A stretch of DNA of 63,412 nucleotides, from NCBI GenBank assembly GCA_032252755.1, contig JAVUPY010000080.1:1-63412 (forward strand), given 5' to 3'. Made by a program: the position numbers and the translations under genes. The stretch comes from Terriglobia bacterium. GTDB lineage: Bacteria > Acidobacteriota > Terriglobia > Terriglobales > Acidobacteriaceae. This document shows, one piece after another, positions 26,029-35,928 of this stretch. Each line of letters starts with the position of its first letter. Position 1 is the stretch's first letter. A model generated the notes under the pieces. That model was not told the DNA's origin. It worked only from the letters and a program-made list of their open reading frames with translations, and did not search any database.

Positions 26029-26661
26029 TTAAGGAATCTGGTTGCTGACAGCCTTCTTTTCGTTGCTTTTTGATCGCCAATAGATGAGCCCCGCAGCTGC
26101 ACCGGTTCCGATCGCGCCAATCACAAAGATCCTGCGGTTCGACGGCCCGCTTACTGGAGAAGCGGTTTGATCGTCATCTTTCTCTACCAGCGTCATGGTT
26201 CCACCCGGGGGCAGTATCGTGATCTCGCCGTTGTTGTTTACTCTGATCTCTTCTTCCAGCGATGCGACAACAACCAGATGCGGTGAACGGTCCACCCGGA
26301 ACTTCGCCGAAGTCTTGTTCGGTTCGATTTTGACAGTGTCCGTTTCGATTTTCAGGCCCTGGGAGGTGTTGATTTGCGTGGAGCCAAGATGCAGTTCAAC
26401 CGCGTCCCCAAAATAGTGAACGCGCGAGTTCGAGCCTATCAGGATCGTCGACCCTTTCGCATTGATGGTCAGCGTGGAATTTGCGCCGGTTTCCAGAAGG
26501 TCTCCAGAAAAAATTGTGGTCGACCCTGCCATCGCCGCTCCATTGAGCGCCGCGACTCCGCGCACCATCACCATCGCCGCTTGCGACTCCGCCAGCATCA
26601 TGCTCGCCGGAAATACCAGCAGCATCACGCCGCAGATGAGCCTGATCGTACGCGCCGCCAT
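26029..26661 (-). CDS. FecR-like secreted/membrane protein
   Basis: A 210-residue protein with a signal peptide (MAARTIRLICGVMLLVFPAS), a FecR-type beta domain (GVAALNGAAMAGSTTIFSGD onward, roughly 30-150), and a C-terminal membrane helix (IFVIGAIGTGAAAGLIYW) followed by a basic tail. The classic FecR anti-sigma N-terminus is absent, so it is not an obvious sigma regulator. The ATG at 26661 was chosen for its signal peptide. Two overlapping GTAAGTA motifs (minus strand, 26719-26729) lie about 60 nt upstream. Confidence 0.82.
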   Translation of the reverse strand: MAARTIRLICGVMLLVFPASMMLAESQAAMVMVRGVAALNGAAMAGSTTIFSGDLLETGANSTLTINAKGSTILIGSNSRVHYFGDAVELHLGSTQINTSQGLKIETDTVKIEPNKTSAKFRVDRSPHLVVVASLEEEIRVNNNGEITILPPGGTMTLVEKDDDQTASPVSGPSNRRIFVIGAIGTGAAAGLIYWRSKSNEKKAVSNQIP

Positions 26662-26768
26662 TTCACCCCCACAGGTTCTGCTGAATGATCCGATCACCCA
26701 ATTCAGCCCCAGTTCAGATACTTACTTACCTTGAGGTCTACTGTACGGCCCCACCCACAGAAAGAGTC

Positions 26769-28421
26769 CTACTGCCCGTCCGCCGGCGGCGCTTTTGCGC
26801 CTGGCGCGGACAGCCGCGTTAAATACGGAAACATTGGTGTAACTTCCAGTGGCATCTTCTCGCGCGCCGAGAGGATCGCCACCGGCTTGTTCTTCGAAAT
26901 CTCGACTGTATTGTTATAAGGATCGACTTTGATGCGCCCGCCCAATGGAAGTGCTGCAATCTGTTTCACATCTCTTGGAGCCAGTTGCGGAGATCCGCTC
27001 ACCAACTGGTCCATCCGAACATCCTTCTGCTCAAAGAGCGGATTCCCAAGATGCGCGCGAACGAGGTTCGGCAGCGCAGCGCGACTCGCTTCCAACTGGC
27101 GCAGGAACAGTCCTACACTCTGCAATTTGTCCTTGTATGGCGAGTTCTGCAGCAACTCGAACGCCTTCTTGTCGGCTGCTTCTTCGTCCGCTTCGGGGTG
27201 CCGCAGGTCAAACTTCTGGAAGGTCAACTCGTCCGAAAACAGCATCCGGTCGCTGAACGCATAGCGCGTGTCGAGACGATGCCCAAGCACGATATGCGCC
27301 AGTTCGTGCGCAAGCACCGCGGCCAATGTGGCCTCATCCGGAAGCGTATCCAGCAACCCGCGGCTGATCACGATCGTATGGCCAATCGTAAAGGTCTCGA
27401 GCGGTGTCGTAAGCAGGACGCGGCAGTGAACCGCTGGCTGCACGTCTATGTTGTTCGTGATCTCGAGGTTATTAACGACTGTCTCCAGAACCTTGTCGAC
27501 GTCACCCGGGGGTGCCAGCAAACTCGCACGCTGCAGCCGCTCGACGACGTTCTCTTCTGCCTGCGATTCCCATTCGCGCTGGCTCGCAATTGGTGACATG
27601 TCCTGCGCGCTCTGGCTCTGGTCTTTCACCTTGTCATTGGTGTCGACCAACACCTGCGTGAATTCCGACTGGTGCGCCGCGTTGCTGACGTTATATCCCC
27701 ACAACCGTGTCTGCGCTTTGTAATGCAGGGAGCGGAACATGTTCACCTGCATATCTGATTCTTCGCTGTACACGTACGCGGGCAGCCACAACCCCCGCGC
27801 CATATTCAATCGCCAGCTGTCAAAGTGCAGGTAGACGCCTTTCTTGCCCTGCTCGTAAGTTCCGTTGAAGCGAACGATGTTATAGTCCTGGTCCTCAACC
27901 CAGATACGTCCGAGAAACCGACCCGGCCCCGCCTTCGGCTTCGGTGTCACGTCAATCACGATGGTACGCAACTCCCCGAGAAATTCCCTCCGAACGAAGT
28001 TGAAGTCGTAGTGCGCGCGATCGAGTCCCCGCCCGTCGACCAGCACCATCTGCGCAAACCCCAGCGGCAGATAATCCACGCGCATAAACCCGGTCATCTT
28101 CTTGTACGTCTTCGACAAGAACCCCGGATTGTTTTCGTTTACGAACGACTTCTGCGCGACCTTGCCCTGGTAGCTCATGCGGCCCAGAAAGTAACGGTCG
28201 CTGGCCGGAACCGCACCGAGTTCCTTGTCCGGTTTCATGTTCTGGATGTAGGTCTCGACGATGGGATTGTAGTTGCGCAGGTTCTTGTTGAACTGCGCCT
28301 CACGCTCCATCACCCGGTCGATCACCTGGTCAAAACTCGCGGCCGGAGCTTGCGCCTGCGCGAACGCGGAAACCGCCACCACTGCAACGGCGATCAGCAC
28401 TGCCAAACGAGGAAATCGCAT
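26769..28421 (-). CDS. Secreted M48 family zinc metallopeptidase with N-terminal extension
   Basis: A 550-residue exported peptidase. It has a signal peptide (MRFPRLAVLIAVAVVAVSAF), then a 300-residue beta-rich N-terminal region of unknown type, then an M48 domain with HELAHIVLGH (Zn ligands) and a downstream glutamate in HPEADEEAADK. M48 enzymes commonly act in envelope protein quality control. The start at 28421 has GAAGAG upstream; an ATG at 28451 instead shares its A with the tonB stop (TGATG), suggesting translational coupling. It therefore probably forms an operon with tonB. Confidence 0.9.
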   Translation of the reverse strand: MRFPRLAVLIAVAVVAVSAFAQAQAPAASFDQVIDRVMEREAQFNKNLRNYNPIVETYIQNMKPDKELGAVPASDRYFLGRMSYQGKVAQKSFVNENNPGFLSKTYKKMTGFMRVDYLPLGFAQMVLVDGRGLDRAHYDFNFVRREFLGELRTIVIDVTPKPKAGPGRFLGRIWVEDQDYNIVRFNGTYEQGKKGVYLHFDSWRLNMARGLWLPAYVYSEESDMQVNMFRSLHYKAQTRLWGYNVSNAAHQSEFTQVLVDTNDKVKDQSQSAQDMSPIASQREWESQAEENVVERLQRASLLAPPGDVDKVLETVVNNLEITNNIDVQPAVHCRVLLTTPLETFTIGHTIVISRGLLDTLPDEATLAAVLAHELAHIVLGHRLDTRYAFSDRMLFSDELTFQKFDLRHPEADEEAADKKAFELLQNSPYKDKLQSVGLFLRQLEASRAALPNLVRAHLGNPLFEQKDVRMDQLVSGSPQLAPRDVKQIAALPLGGRIKVDPYNNTVEISKNKPVAILSAREKMPLEVTPMFPYLTRLSAPGAKAPPADGQ

Positions 28422-28450
28422 AACTGTCTCTTCAAATGATCCGTTCAACA

Positions 28451-29485
28451 TCAGCTGAGCTGAAAAACTATGTGAAGGGTCGCCGTTGAATCGACCGGCT
28501 GACCGTTGCGTTGCGCAGGGATGAAACGGACATTTTGCGCAGCCTGAATCGCGGACTCATCGAGTCCATACCCCAGACCGCGAACCACTCGCAGCACGTG
28601 TACCTGGCCGGACGCAGTGAACACAACCTGCAATAGCACTTCTCCCTGCACGCGTTCTTTCCGGGCCTGCTCCGTATATACAGGGGTCGGTTTCGAAGTC
28701 ACTGCCACCGGAGTGGTCGGTGCCTGCTCCTGCAGCTTCGGGCGTGACGGAGCTTCAGCAACCGGCCTCGCATCGCCGAATGAAGTGGTCTCCACGTGTC
28801 CACCACCGTATGCGCGGCCACCGCTACCTTGTCCCGTTGCTACCCCGTTTCCGAACCCCGCACTTGCTATGGTGCCCTGTCTTCCGCGCGCTCCGCCAGT
28901 ACCGTTGCCGGTACCCGGCCCGCCCGGTAGGTCGGGGCTGCCGAAACCTGCAACCGCCAGGTGGCTACGCGGCGCATTGGCATTCGTTTTTACGCCCTCG
29001 GGATCACCGAACCCGCCCGTCTGCACTTTTTCCGCCCGCGTATTCGCCGGAAGTGTCGGTGTCGCTGAACTTCCAAATGTATTTGTCACTACCGCACGTA
29101 CCACCCGTGGTCCCGGCATTTTGTCGAGGATTGGAGAATCGAACTTCACCGGCGTCGGCTTCGGCGGTGCAACTTCCGCGGCCTGCACCTTCTTGGGCAG
29201 AACCACGTTCGGCACGATAATCTTGGGCTCAAACTTTTCGATTACCTGCTTTGGCGGCGCAACCGGCGGAATCACCTTTGCGATCTGAGGTTTCGGGGGC
29301 TCGTAGGGCTTGGGCTGCTCGAGTGGTGGTGCGACCAGGTCGATCTTGTCGTAGGCGACACGGATCATGTTGGGCGCCGTCAAAATCGTTACAACCAGCG
29401 CCATCAGCATCGCCCCAGTTACTATTGAATAACTGGCCACAAACGACTGCCACCGCGGTCTTGGATACTCCAGTTGAGCGAACAA
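28451..29485 (-). CDS. tonB: TonB family energy transducer
   Basis: A 344-residue TonB-type protein that passes proton-motive-force energy from an ExbB/D complex to outer-membrane receptors. One N-terminal membrane helix (about residues 15-38, SYSIVTGAMLMALVV) is followed by a Pro-rich spacer (PKPYEPPKP), a Gly-rich segment, and the C-terminal domain (PVYTEQARKERVQGEVLLQV). I chose the TTG at 29485, which has AGGGGG just upstream; an upstream TTG at 29539 lacks a site. The exbD at 35198 and the receptor at 59769 are possible partners. A GTAAGTA motif (minus, 29662) and a GTACATGTAC palindrome (29556) lie upstream. Confidence 0.9.
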   Translation of the reverse strand: MFAQLEYPRPRWQSFVASYSIVTGAMLMALVVTILTAPNMIRVAYDKIDLVAPPLEQPKPYEPPKPQIAKVIPPVAPPKQVIEKFEPKIIVPNVVLPKKVQAAEVAPPKPTPVKFDSPILDKMPGPRVVRAVVTNTFGSSATPTLPANTRAEKVQTGGFGDPEGVKTNANAPRSHLAVAGFGSPDLPGGPGTGNGTGGARGRQGTIASAGFGNGVATGQGSGGRAYGGGHVETTSFGDARPVAEAPSRPKLQEQAPTTPVAVTSKPTPVYTEQARKERVQGEVLLQVVFTASGQVHVLRVVRGLGYGLDESAIQAAQNVRFIPAQRNGQPVDSTATLHIVFQLS

Positions 29486-30023
29486 AACCCACCCCCTGTG
29501 GATACTTGTGGGGCTTGATGATAGCCCAGAGAATGTCAATTACCGTGTCTCCGCAGTACATGTACGGAGGAAGAACCAATCTGGAGCAACTACGACGGGC
29601 ATGTCTGGTTCCAATTCATCGCTCTTCCCCCGCTGATACTCACCATCCTTGCAAAATCAGCTACTTACATTGAGCGGCACAGTCCCCACCCGGATGAGGA
29701 TTGTCCACAATGCAGAATTTCCGCAATGGATCTGTCCCGAAAGTACACTCACGACCGTGTCGGAGTTCCATTACGGGGCAATTACTAAAACGTTACTTAA
29801 TTGGCGAGAGCGGCGCGCTCCAGGGTTGAACAAACTCCAGGACCCGTGGAAAGCTGCGCATTCTCGCAACTGTCCCGGAAAGAAAGTTCCCCGATTTTAG
29901 CACCATTCTGGAGTTGACCCGTGCGGTGGGAAAAACAATTGAAGTGGCAGAAAAATAAAATGCCGAGCGTGAAGAAGCGTTAGTTCAGAAACCAAACCGC
30001 CTGGAAAATCTCGGCGCTATTAT

Positions 30024-30048
30024 CAGGATTCAGGATTCAGGATTCAGG
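30024..30048. repeat. Heptamer tandem repeat CAGGATT in the tonB-CPBP spacer
   Basis: CAGGATT occurs three times in tandem with a partial fourth copy. The spacer from 29486 to 30099 is about 600 nt and I see no convincing gene in it; an open frame at 29649-29900 has poor protein character. A conserved-looking AGGAGG-like stretch is absent. Confidence 0.7.
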
Positions 30049-30099
30049 TTTTTATTTCCTTCGCAACCTCTACGCCTTTGCGTTAATCGTTTTGCGGCG

Positions 30100-30846
30100 T
30101 CACTTGAACAAAGCGCGCATGACCAGCCCGGTGAAGGCGTCATGCCACGCATGCGCCATCATTCCAGGCCGCAGCGATTTCCTCAATTCGACGAGCGCGC
30201 TGAAGAGGAAACCGTAAACGCAGATCAGGATCATCCGCTTCCAACCTTCGTATCCGTGCGCCATGCCGAACACGATTGAGCTGACGAGCATCCCGACGAA
30301 AACCTTTCCGGACATCACCGAAAATTGCCGCTGTACGTAACCGCGAAAAATGAACTCCTCGCAGAATCCCGCGGTCAGCGCCACGCAGATCCACAACGCA
30401 ATTTCCAAATTCGTGTGCGGCACCAGGAACCCCAGCAACTTTTTCGTTTGCTCCAGGTTGGCTCCGCCCTTCGCCATTCCCAGCGCGTAAGCGACACCGC
30501 CTAGCACCATCACCGCGACAATCCAGAACGCCGCCGCAATCCCAATCTCAAGGAGAAAATCTTCTACCTTCTCCCATCGACCGCCGATCACCTCGCGTAT
30601 CGTGAGCACTCCGCCCTTGCGCAATCCCCACACAACATACAGGAACGCAAGCCACTCGATGACAATCATCGAAACGTATTGCGCAACCAGCCCCGAGCTC
30701 TTTTGAACCGGATGCCCTGCCTTCGCTCCCGCAAACGAGAACAATAGGAGCACGAGAATCAGCACAACGGTGTGCCACAGCGGCGCAATGCGGCGCGGAG
30801 GAGCAGTTGGCGGCGATTGAAGTTCCATTCCCGACGAAGCAGCCAT
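30100..30846 (-). CDS. CPBP family intramembrane glutamic endopeptidase
   Basis: A 248-residue polytopic protein of the CPBP (CAAX protease and bacteriocin-processing) family. The catalytic motif is CEEFIFRGY (Glu163, Glu164, Arg168), followed by FGMAHGYE with His197 and, in the last helix, HAWHD (residues 232-236). About seven to eight membrane segments. Bacterial members process peptides or anchor proteins; the substrate is unknown. It is transcribed divergently from the thiolase, with 104 nt between the two starts. Confidence 0.9.
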   Translation of the reverse strand: MAASSGMELQSPPTAPPRRIAPLWHTVVLILVLLLFSFAGAKAGHPVQKSSGLVAQYVSMIVIEWLAFLYVVWGLRKGGVLTIREVIGGRWEKVEDFLLEIGIAAAFWIVAVMVLGGVAYALGMAKGGANLEQTKKLLGFLVPHTNLEIALWICVALTAGFCEEFIFRGYVQRQFSVMSGKVFVGMLVSSIVFGMAHGYEGWKRMILICVYGFLFSALVELRKSLRPGMMAHAWHDAFTGLVMRALFK

Positions 30847-30950
30847 TTAGGTCCTTGAGAACGAGGTCAGCAAATGTGAGTCTTCAGCATCTTATAATGA
30901 AGGGTTGGTCCAATCCCCAGAGATCCTTTAGAGAGCCGGTACTTAAGTTT

Positions 30951-32147
30951 ATGTCCTCACAGAATGATCCCGTCATTGTCTCCGGCGTGCGTACGCCGGT
31001 TGGTAAATTCCTTGGCTCGCTCGCCGATCTCACCGCCGTCGATCTCGGCGCCATTGCCGTTCGTGAAGCCGTAAAGCGCGCCGGCATCACCGACCTCAGC
31101 GTCGTGAACGAATGCATCATGGGCAACGTCGTGCAGGCCGGCCTCGGCCAGAACCCCGCACGGCAGGCCGCGATCTTCGCCGGACTGCCGCCCACTGTCG
31201 GCGCGATGACCATCAACAAAGTCTGCGGCTCCGGCTTGAAGTCCGTTGCGCTCGCCGCCCAGGCCGTCCAGACCGGCAACTCGGAAGTCGTTGTCGCCGG
31301 GGGCATGGAATCGATGAGCAACTGTCCTTACCTGTTGCCCAAGGCGCGCATCGGCTACCGCCTCGGCAACGGCACCCTCGTCGACTCGATGGTTAACGAC
31401 GGCCTTTGGGACAAGTACAACGACTACCACATGGGCATCACCGGCGAAAACGTCTCCGAGAAGTACCGCGTCACCCGCGAGCAGCAGGACGAATACGCCG
31501 CCAACTCGCACAAGAAAGCTATCTCTGCTATCAAGTCCGGCCGCTTCAAGGACGAAATTGTCCCCGTCCAACTTCCGCCTAAAAAGAAAGGCGGGGAACC
31601 TGTCATCTTCGACACCGACGAAGGTCCTCGCGAAGACACCAACTCTGAAACTTTGCGCAAGCTGAAACCCGCCTTCAAGAAGGACGGCACCGTCACCGCC
31701 GGCAACGCGCCCAGCACCAACGACGGCGCCGCCGCCCTCGTCGTGACCAGCGCCGCCAAAGCCCAGCAACTCGGCCTCAAGCCGATGGCGCGCATCATCG
31801 CCCAGGCCACCAGCGGCGTCGCCCCCGAGTGGGTCATGATGGCGCCCGTCGATGCCATCCGCCAAGTCTGGAAGAAAACCGGCTGGAACGCCAGCGACGT
31901 CGACCTCTACGAAATCAACGAAGCCTTCTCCGTCGCCGCCCTCGCGGTCACCAGCGAACTCGGCCTCGACCTCAGCCGCGTGAACGTCAACGGCGGCGCC
32001 GTCGCCCTCGGCCATCCCATCGGCGCCAGCGGCGCCCGCATCCTCGTCACGCTTCTCTACGAAATGATCAAGCGCGACGCGAAGCGCGGCATCGCGGCCC
32101 TCTGCCTCGGCGGTGGGAATGCCGTAGCAATGGCGGTGGAACGATAG
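30951..32147 (+). CDS. Acetyl-CoA C-acetyltransferase (thiolase II)
   Basis: A 398-residue thiolase that condenses two acetyl-CoA or, in reverse, splits acetoacetyl-CoA. The nucleophile Cys92 is in [11 protein letters not shown], the His is in [10 protein letters not shown], and a second Cys is in ALCLGGGNA near the C-terminus. The ATG at 30951 gives [10 protein letters not shown]; the reading frame continues upstream to 30807 but has no family similarity. It could work with HMG-CoA lyase and the AtoE transporter in acetoacetate use. The stop codon lies in an inverted repeat. Confidence 0.96.
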   Translation: MSSQNDPVIVSGVRTPVGKFLGSLADLTAVDLGAIAVREAVKRAGITDLSVVNECIMGNVVQAGLGQNPARQAAIFAGLPPTVGAMTINKVCGSGLKSVALAAQAVQTGNSEVVVAGGMESMSNCPYLLPKARIGYRLGNGTLVDSMVNDGLWDKYNDYHMGITGENVSEKYRVTREQQDEYAANSHKKAISAIKSGRFKDEIVPVQLPPKKKGGEPVIFDTDEGPREDTNSETLRKLKPAFKKDGTVTAGNAPSTNDGAAALVVTSAAKAQQLGLKPMARIIAQATSGVAPEWVMMAPVDAIRQVWKKTGWNASDVDLYEINEAFSVAALAVTSELGLDLSRVNVNGGAVALGHPIGASGARILVTLLYEMIKRDAKRGIAALCLGGGNAVAMAVER

Positions 32148-32188
32148 GTACGAGGTACGAGACAACACTGAAGGATTTCCTCGTACCT
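32146..32188. repeat. Inverted repeat overlapping the thiolase stop codon
   Basis: AGGTACGAGG (32146-32155) and CCTCGTACCT (32179-32188) are perfect 10-bp inverted repeats with a 23-nt loop. The left arm continues with a second GGTACGAG unit and the right side continues GGACCTGGTACTT. The last two bases of the thiolase TAG are inside the left arm. Confidence 0.65.
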
Positions 32189-32305
32189 AGGACCTGGTAC
32201 TTCAATTCCCATTTCGGCACTCGACCGCACCCCACCGTGACGTTTTCCATTCCATAACGGGCGCATCCGCGATATCCAGAAGGTTCGGACTTCACGGGAC
32301 CTTTC

Positions 32306-33859
32306 ATGCTTTTCAAAACTCGCAGTGCTGCCGTTTACGGAATCGATGCCAACCTCATCGACGTCGAAGTCGATTGTTCCGGCAAAGTCGAGCAGAAGGA
32401 CAACTTCAACACCGTCGGCCTTCCAGACGCCGCCGTGCGCGAAAGTCGCGAGCGCGTTCGCGCCGCTCTTCGCAATTCCGGCTACGATATCCCGCCGACG
32501 CACATCACCGTCAACCTCGCCCCCGCCGACATCAAGAAAGAAGGTTCCGGCTTCGATCTTCCCGTCGCCCTCAGCATCCTCGGCGCCTACGGCGGCCTGA
32601 ACAAAAAAGAACTCAACGACTTCGTCATCGTCGGGGAACTCTCCCTCGACGGAGCGATCCGCGCCGTTCGCGGCGTCCTTCCGGTAGCCGTGGCTACCCG
32701 CACCGCCAAGATCAATAACCTGCTCGTCCCCGTAGCCAACGCTCGCGAGGCCGCTGTCGTCGACGGGATCCGTGTCTTCCCTATGAAGTCTTTTATGGAC
32801 GTCGTCCAGTTCATCAACACCGGGAACGGCGTCTCGCCCTTCGAACTCAATCGTGACGAACTCCTCGCGACGAAGCTCGATCACCACGCCGTCGATTTCA
32901 AGGAAGTACGCGGTCAGCACACTGCCAAGCGAGCCATGGAGGTCGCCTGCGCCGGCGGCCACAACATCCTCATGATCGGCCCTCCCGGCGGCGGCAAGAC
33001 CATGCTCGCCAAGCGTATGCCAACGATCCTTCCGTCGCTGACATTTGAAGAAGCCCTCGAGACCACAAAGATTCACAGCGTCGCCGGCGTGCTCGACTCC
33101 GGCGCCGGCCTCGTCGGCACTCGACCCTTCCGCTCGCCGCACCACACCATCAGCGACGCCGGACTCATCGGCGGTGGCGCCGTACCCCGCCCTGGCGAAG
33201 TCTCCCTCGCGCACAACGGCGTCCTCTTCCTCGACGAACTCCCCGAATTCCCGCGCAACGTTCTCGAGGTCATGCGCCAGCCCCTCGAAGACGGCACCGT
33301 ATCCATCGCTCGCGCGTCAATGTCGCTGACCTTTCCCGCCCGGTTCATGCTCGCTGCAGCCATGAATCCTTGTCCTTGCGGCTATTTCAACGATCGTTCG
33401 CGCGAGTGCCAGTGCACTCCGCCGATGATCCAGCGCTACGTCTCCAAAATCTCTGGCCCGCTTCTCGACCGCATCGACATCCACATCGATGTTCCCGCCG
33501 TGAACTACAAGGAACTCCGCAGCACCGCCACCGCCGAAAGCTCCGCCGACATCCGCGCTCGCGTCATGCGCGCCCGCGAATTCCAACTCAAGCGCTTCCG
33601 CGCCGCCGGAGAAAAGATATATTCGAATGCGCAGATGGGCTCGCGCCAGATCCGTCTGTTCTGCGAACTGTCCCCCGAGTGCGAGCGCCTGCTCGAGCGT
33701 GCCATGACCCAGCAAGGCCTCAGCGCCCGCGCTCACGACCGCATCCTTAAGGTCGCCCGCACCGTCGCCGACCTGGAATGCGCCGACCGAATAGACTCCC
33801 AGCACATTGCCGAAGCCATCCAGTACCGCACCCTCGACCGCACCTACTGGTCCGGCTGA
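32306..33859 (+). CDS. comM: YifB/ComM family Mg-chelatase-like AAA+ ATPase
   Basis: A 517-residue protein of the ComM/YifB family. An N-terminal Lon-protease-like domain (about 1-170) precedes an AAA+ core with Walker [17 protein letters not shown] and the segment [14 protein letters not shown] as Walker B. ComM is a branch-migration helicase that supports natural transformation and recombination. The C-terminal domain with the Cys pattern [17 protein letters not shown] is intact. It stands alone on the plus strand, with comF elsewhere in the window. Confidence 0.95.
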   Translation: MLFKTRSAAVYGIDANLIDVEVDCSGKVEQKDNFNTVGLPDAAVRESRERVRAALRNSGYDIPPTHITVNLAPADIKKEGSGFDLPVALSILGAYGGLNKKELNDFVIVGELSLDGAIRAVRGVLPVAVATRTAKINNLLVPVANAREAAVVDGIRVFPMKSFMDVVQFINTGNGVSPFELNRDELLATKLDHHAVDFKEVRGQHTAKRAMEVACAGGHNILMIGPPGGGKTMLAKRMPTILPSLTFEEALETTKIHSVAGVLDSGAGLVGTRPFRSPHHTISDAGLIGGGAVPRPGEVSLAHNGVLFLDELPEFPRNVLEVMRQPLEDGTVSIARASMSLTFPARFMLAAAMNPCPCGYFNDRSRECQCTPPMIQRYVSKISGPLLDRIDIHIDVPAVNYKELRSTATAESSADIRARVMRAREFQLKRFRAAGEKIYSNAQMGSRQIRLFCELSPECERLLERAMTQQGLSARAHDRILKVARTVADLECADRIDSQHIAEAIQYRTLDRTYWSG

Positions 33860-33989
33860 CTTTCATTTCTCTCGCGCCATTCTCCGCCAAACCCGCTGCC
33901 GGATGTTTATAGGTGTCTTGACCTGTTGACACTGGGATCGATTTGCGGTTCACTTCTCCGGCGCTTTTTCGGCGCAGCCGAGGTGCCCT

Positions 33990-35153
33990 GTGCGGAGCCG
34001 TCCCCACTCCGTTTTCTCCGACCCGATTCCCGTATTCCAGAAGACTGTCTTCGCTATTAGCCTGTTGCTCGTCGTACTGTGCGGCTCTGCAACAGCATTT
34101 GGCCAGACCCCTGAAACAGTGGCTTCAATAGGCCACCATGATCCAATCGCGTCCGAAGCCCCAACCCACTCCTCCGCGCCCGCAACGGCCCCTGTCACCG
34201 TCCATCCTGTCGCCGCGTCAACCGCAAAGCTGAAAATTCCGCCGAAGTATGACCTTGACCGGATCGGCGAGCGTGGTATCGGCAAGGGCCTCAATTTCTT
34301 TTCATTGAAGCGCGAACGTGCCTTGGGCCAAGCCATGGCTGGAGACCTCGACACACAGCTGCATTTGGTTCGCGACCCTGACCTCAACGCCTACGTTAAC
34401 CACGTCGTGCAGAACCTGGTTTTCCATTCGGACGCCCAGATCCCTTTCACCGTCAAAATCGTGCAGAACGACGAGGTGAATGCTTTCTCTCTTCCCGGCG
34501 GATTCTTGTACGTGAATACCGGACTCATCGCCTCCGCCCCCGACGAAGCCACCTTCGCCGGCATTCTTGCACACGAGGTGGCACACGTCGCCGCACGGCA
34601 CGCAACCAAAGCCCTGACCCGCCGAATGCTGTTCAGAATGGCGTACGTGCCCATGATGTTCATAACCGGCGGAGCGGCAATCGCGATTAACAATGCGGCA
34701 GGCGTTGTAATGCCAATGTCCAATATGAAATTTTCGCGGGATTCGGAACGTGAAGCCGACTTGCTTGGCCTCGAGTACATGTACGCCGCCGGTTATGACC
34801 CCGGAGCATTTGTGCAGTTCTTTGAGACTGTCCAGAGTCATCAGAGGCCGAAGCACAAAATGCCCAAGATACTGGGCCTCATGTTCAACTCTCAACCGGC
34901 GACTACCGACCGCATCAAGCGTGCGCAGGCCGTCATCACAACCATGCTCCCGGAGAAATCCGACTACATCCTCGATACCAGCGCTTTCCAGGCTGCGAAA
35001 GATCGACTCTCTGAGGTAATACACCTACCCTGCACCGACGCCCACGGCAGACCGATTCTCTTGGGCGCTGGACAACGTTGCGAGGATAAGTCCGGCACTA
35101 AAAAGCCGACGTTGCGCGGAACCTTGCACCCCGCGCCAACCGTTACACCGTAA
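33990..35153 (+). CDS. Periplasmic M48 family metalloprotease (BepA/LoiP-like)
   Basis: A 387-residue exported peptidase. A signal-like hydrophobic stretch lies at residues 18-37, and the zinc motif HEVAHVAARH is near residue 196. The third ligand is in SEREADLLGLEYM, and a C-terminal helical extension contains LGLMFNSQPATTDR. It resembles BepA/YfgC-type envelope proteases that degrade misassembled outer-membrane proteins, but without clear TPRs. The GTG start is preceded by GAGGTGCCCT. It is the second M48 gene in the window. Confidence 0.9.
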   Translation: MRSRPHSVFSDPIPVFQKTVFAISLLLVVLCGSATAFGQTPETVASIGHHDPIASEAPTHSSAPATAPVTVHPVAASTAKLKIPPKYDLDRIGERGIGKGLNFFSLKRERALGQAMAGDLDTQLHLVRDPDLNAYVNHVVQNLVFHSDAQIPFTVKIVQNDEVNAFSLPGGFLYVNTGLIASAPDEATFAGILAHEVAHVAARHATKALTRRMLFRMAYVPMMFITGGAAIAINNAAGVVMPMSNMKFSRDSEREADLLGLEYMYAAGYDPGAFVQFFETVQSHQRPKHKMPKILGLMFNSQPATTDRIKRAQAVITTMLPEKSDYILDTSAFQAAKDRLSEVIHLPCTDAHGRPILLGAGQRCEDKSGTKKPTLRGTLHPAPTVTP

Positions 35154-35197
35154 GTCTAGTCAGTTAACCTCGTTCACCCGATCGCCGGATTACCAGG

Positions 35198-35641
35198 TTA
35201 TCTCTTAGCCTCTTCGATCTTGGCGGTGATCAGGCCCACATTGACCACTCCCGCGCCGTGGGCGATGTCGATCGCCTGCGCCACGGGTTCCCAGTCCAGA
35301 GTCTCGTCGGCGCGGACGAACATCGCTTTATCGGCGCGTTCCTTGTAAATAGCCGCAAGTTTGACGTTCAGATCGGACCAGTTGGTCTCCTGTCCGTTGA
35401 TTCGAAGGAGAACTGGGCCGGCCGGGTCGGGCGTCATCTGGAGCACGACAACGCTGGGTTGGACGATCTCCGGCCGGTCCTTGTCCGGTGGCTGGGGGAT
35501 GAGGGCCTTCTCGCCTACCGGATGTAGCGGGGTGAGGATCATGAATATGATGAGCAGAACTAGCAGGACATCGATAAGCGGGGTGACATTGATTTCCGCG
35601 CCCTGTTTGCCGGACGTGCCAAGGTTCATGGCCTTCGCCAT
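35198..35641 (-). CDS. exbD: Biopolymer transport protein ExbD
   Basis: A 147-residue ExbD/TolR protein: a short cytoplasmic N-terminus, one membrane helix with the conserved Asp in NVTPLIDVLLVLLIIFM (about residues 20-38), and a periplasmic domain. It would couple the proton gradient to TonB. No exbB is adjacent, so it is an isolated copy; the motor protein must be encoded elsewhere. The downstream neighbour is on the other strand and unrelated. Confidence 0.93.
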   Translation of the reverse strand: MAKAMNLGTSGKQGAEINVTPLIDVLLVLLIIFMILTPLHPVGEKALIPQPPDKDRPEIVQPSVVVLQMTPDPAGPVLLRINGQETNWSDLNVKLAAIYKERADKAMFVRADETLDWEPVAQAIDIAHGAGVVNVGLITAKIEEAKR

Positions 35642-35700
35642 TCTCCGTGCACGTCCCGCGGCGTGCTTGCGTTAGAGATCGACACCGGGGTGGAACAGAA

Positions 35701-35758
35701 GTTCCCAGTTCTCCGTTCTCTGTTCCGAGTTCTCGGTTGTTCGTCTCAGTTCTTCGTG
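35701..35758. repeat. Degenerate TTCTCNGTT/AGTTC repeats in the exbD-atoE spacer
   Basis: A 58-nt run of related 7-8 nt units (CAGTTCTC, CGTTCTC, GAGTTCTC, CGGTTGTTC, CAGTTCTTC). The 287-nt gap between exbD and atoE otherwise shows a second short block, AGGAACCAAGAACC, near 35875. No gene is evident. Confidence 0.6.
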
Positions 35759-35928
35759 AAACGCGACGACGATCAGATTGAAATTGCAAACGAACGAACT
35801 CATCCCTGCCTGTAAAAGGATCCTCCTCTTCGGCTTCGCTCAGTCTCGTGATGACACCGGACCTCTTCTTGAGGAACCAAGAACCGTTTTCTTGCTCGCA
35901 GCGAATGCCGCACGTATGATGCTCCGCC

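Noticed and set aside
29649-29900. 83-codon open frame in the tonB-CPBP spacer
   Set aside because: No ribosome site, no recognisable domain, and an irregular residue mix; the spacer looks regulatory instead.
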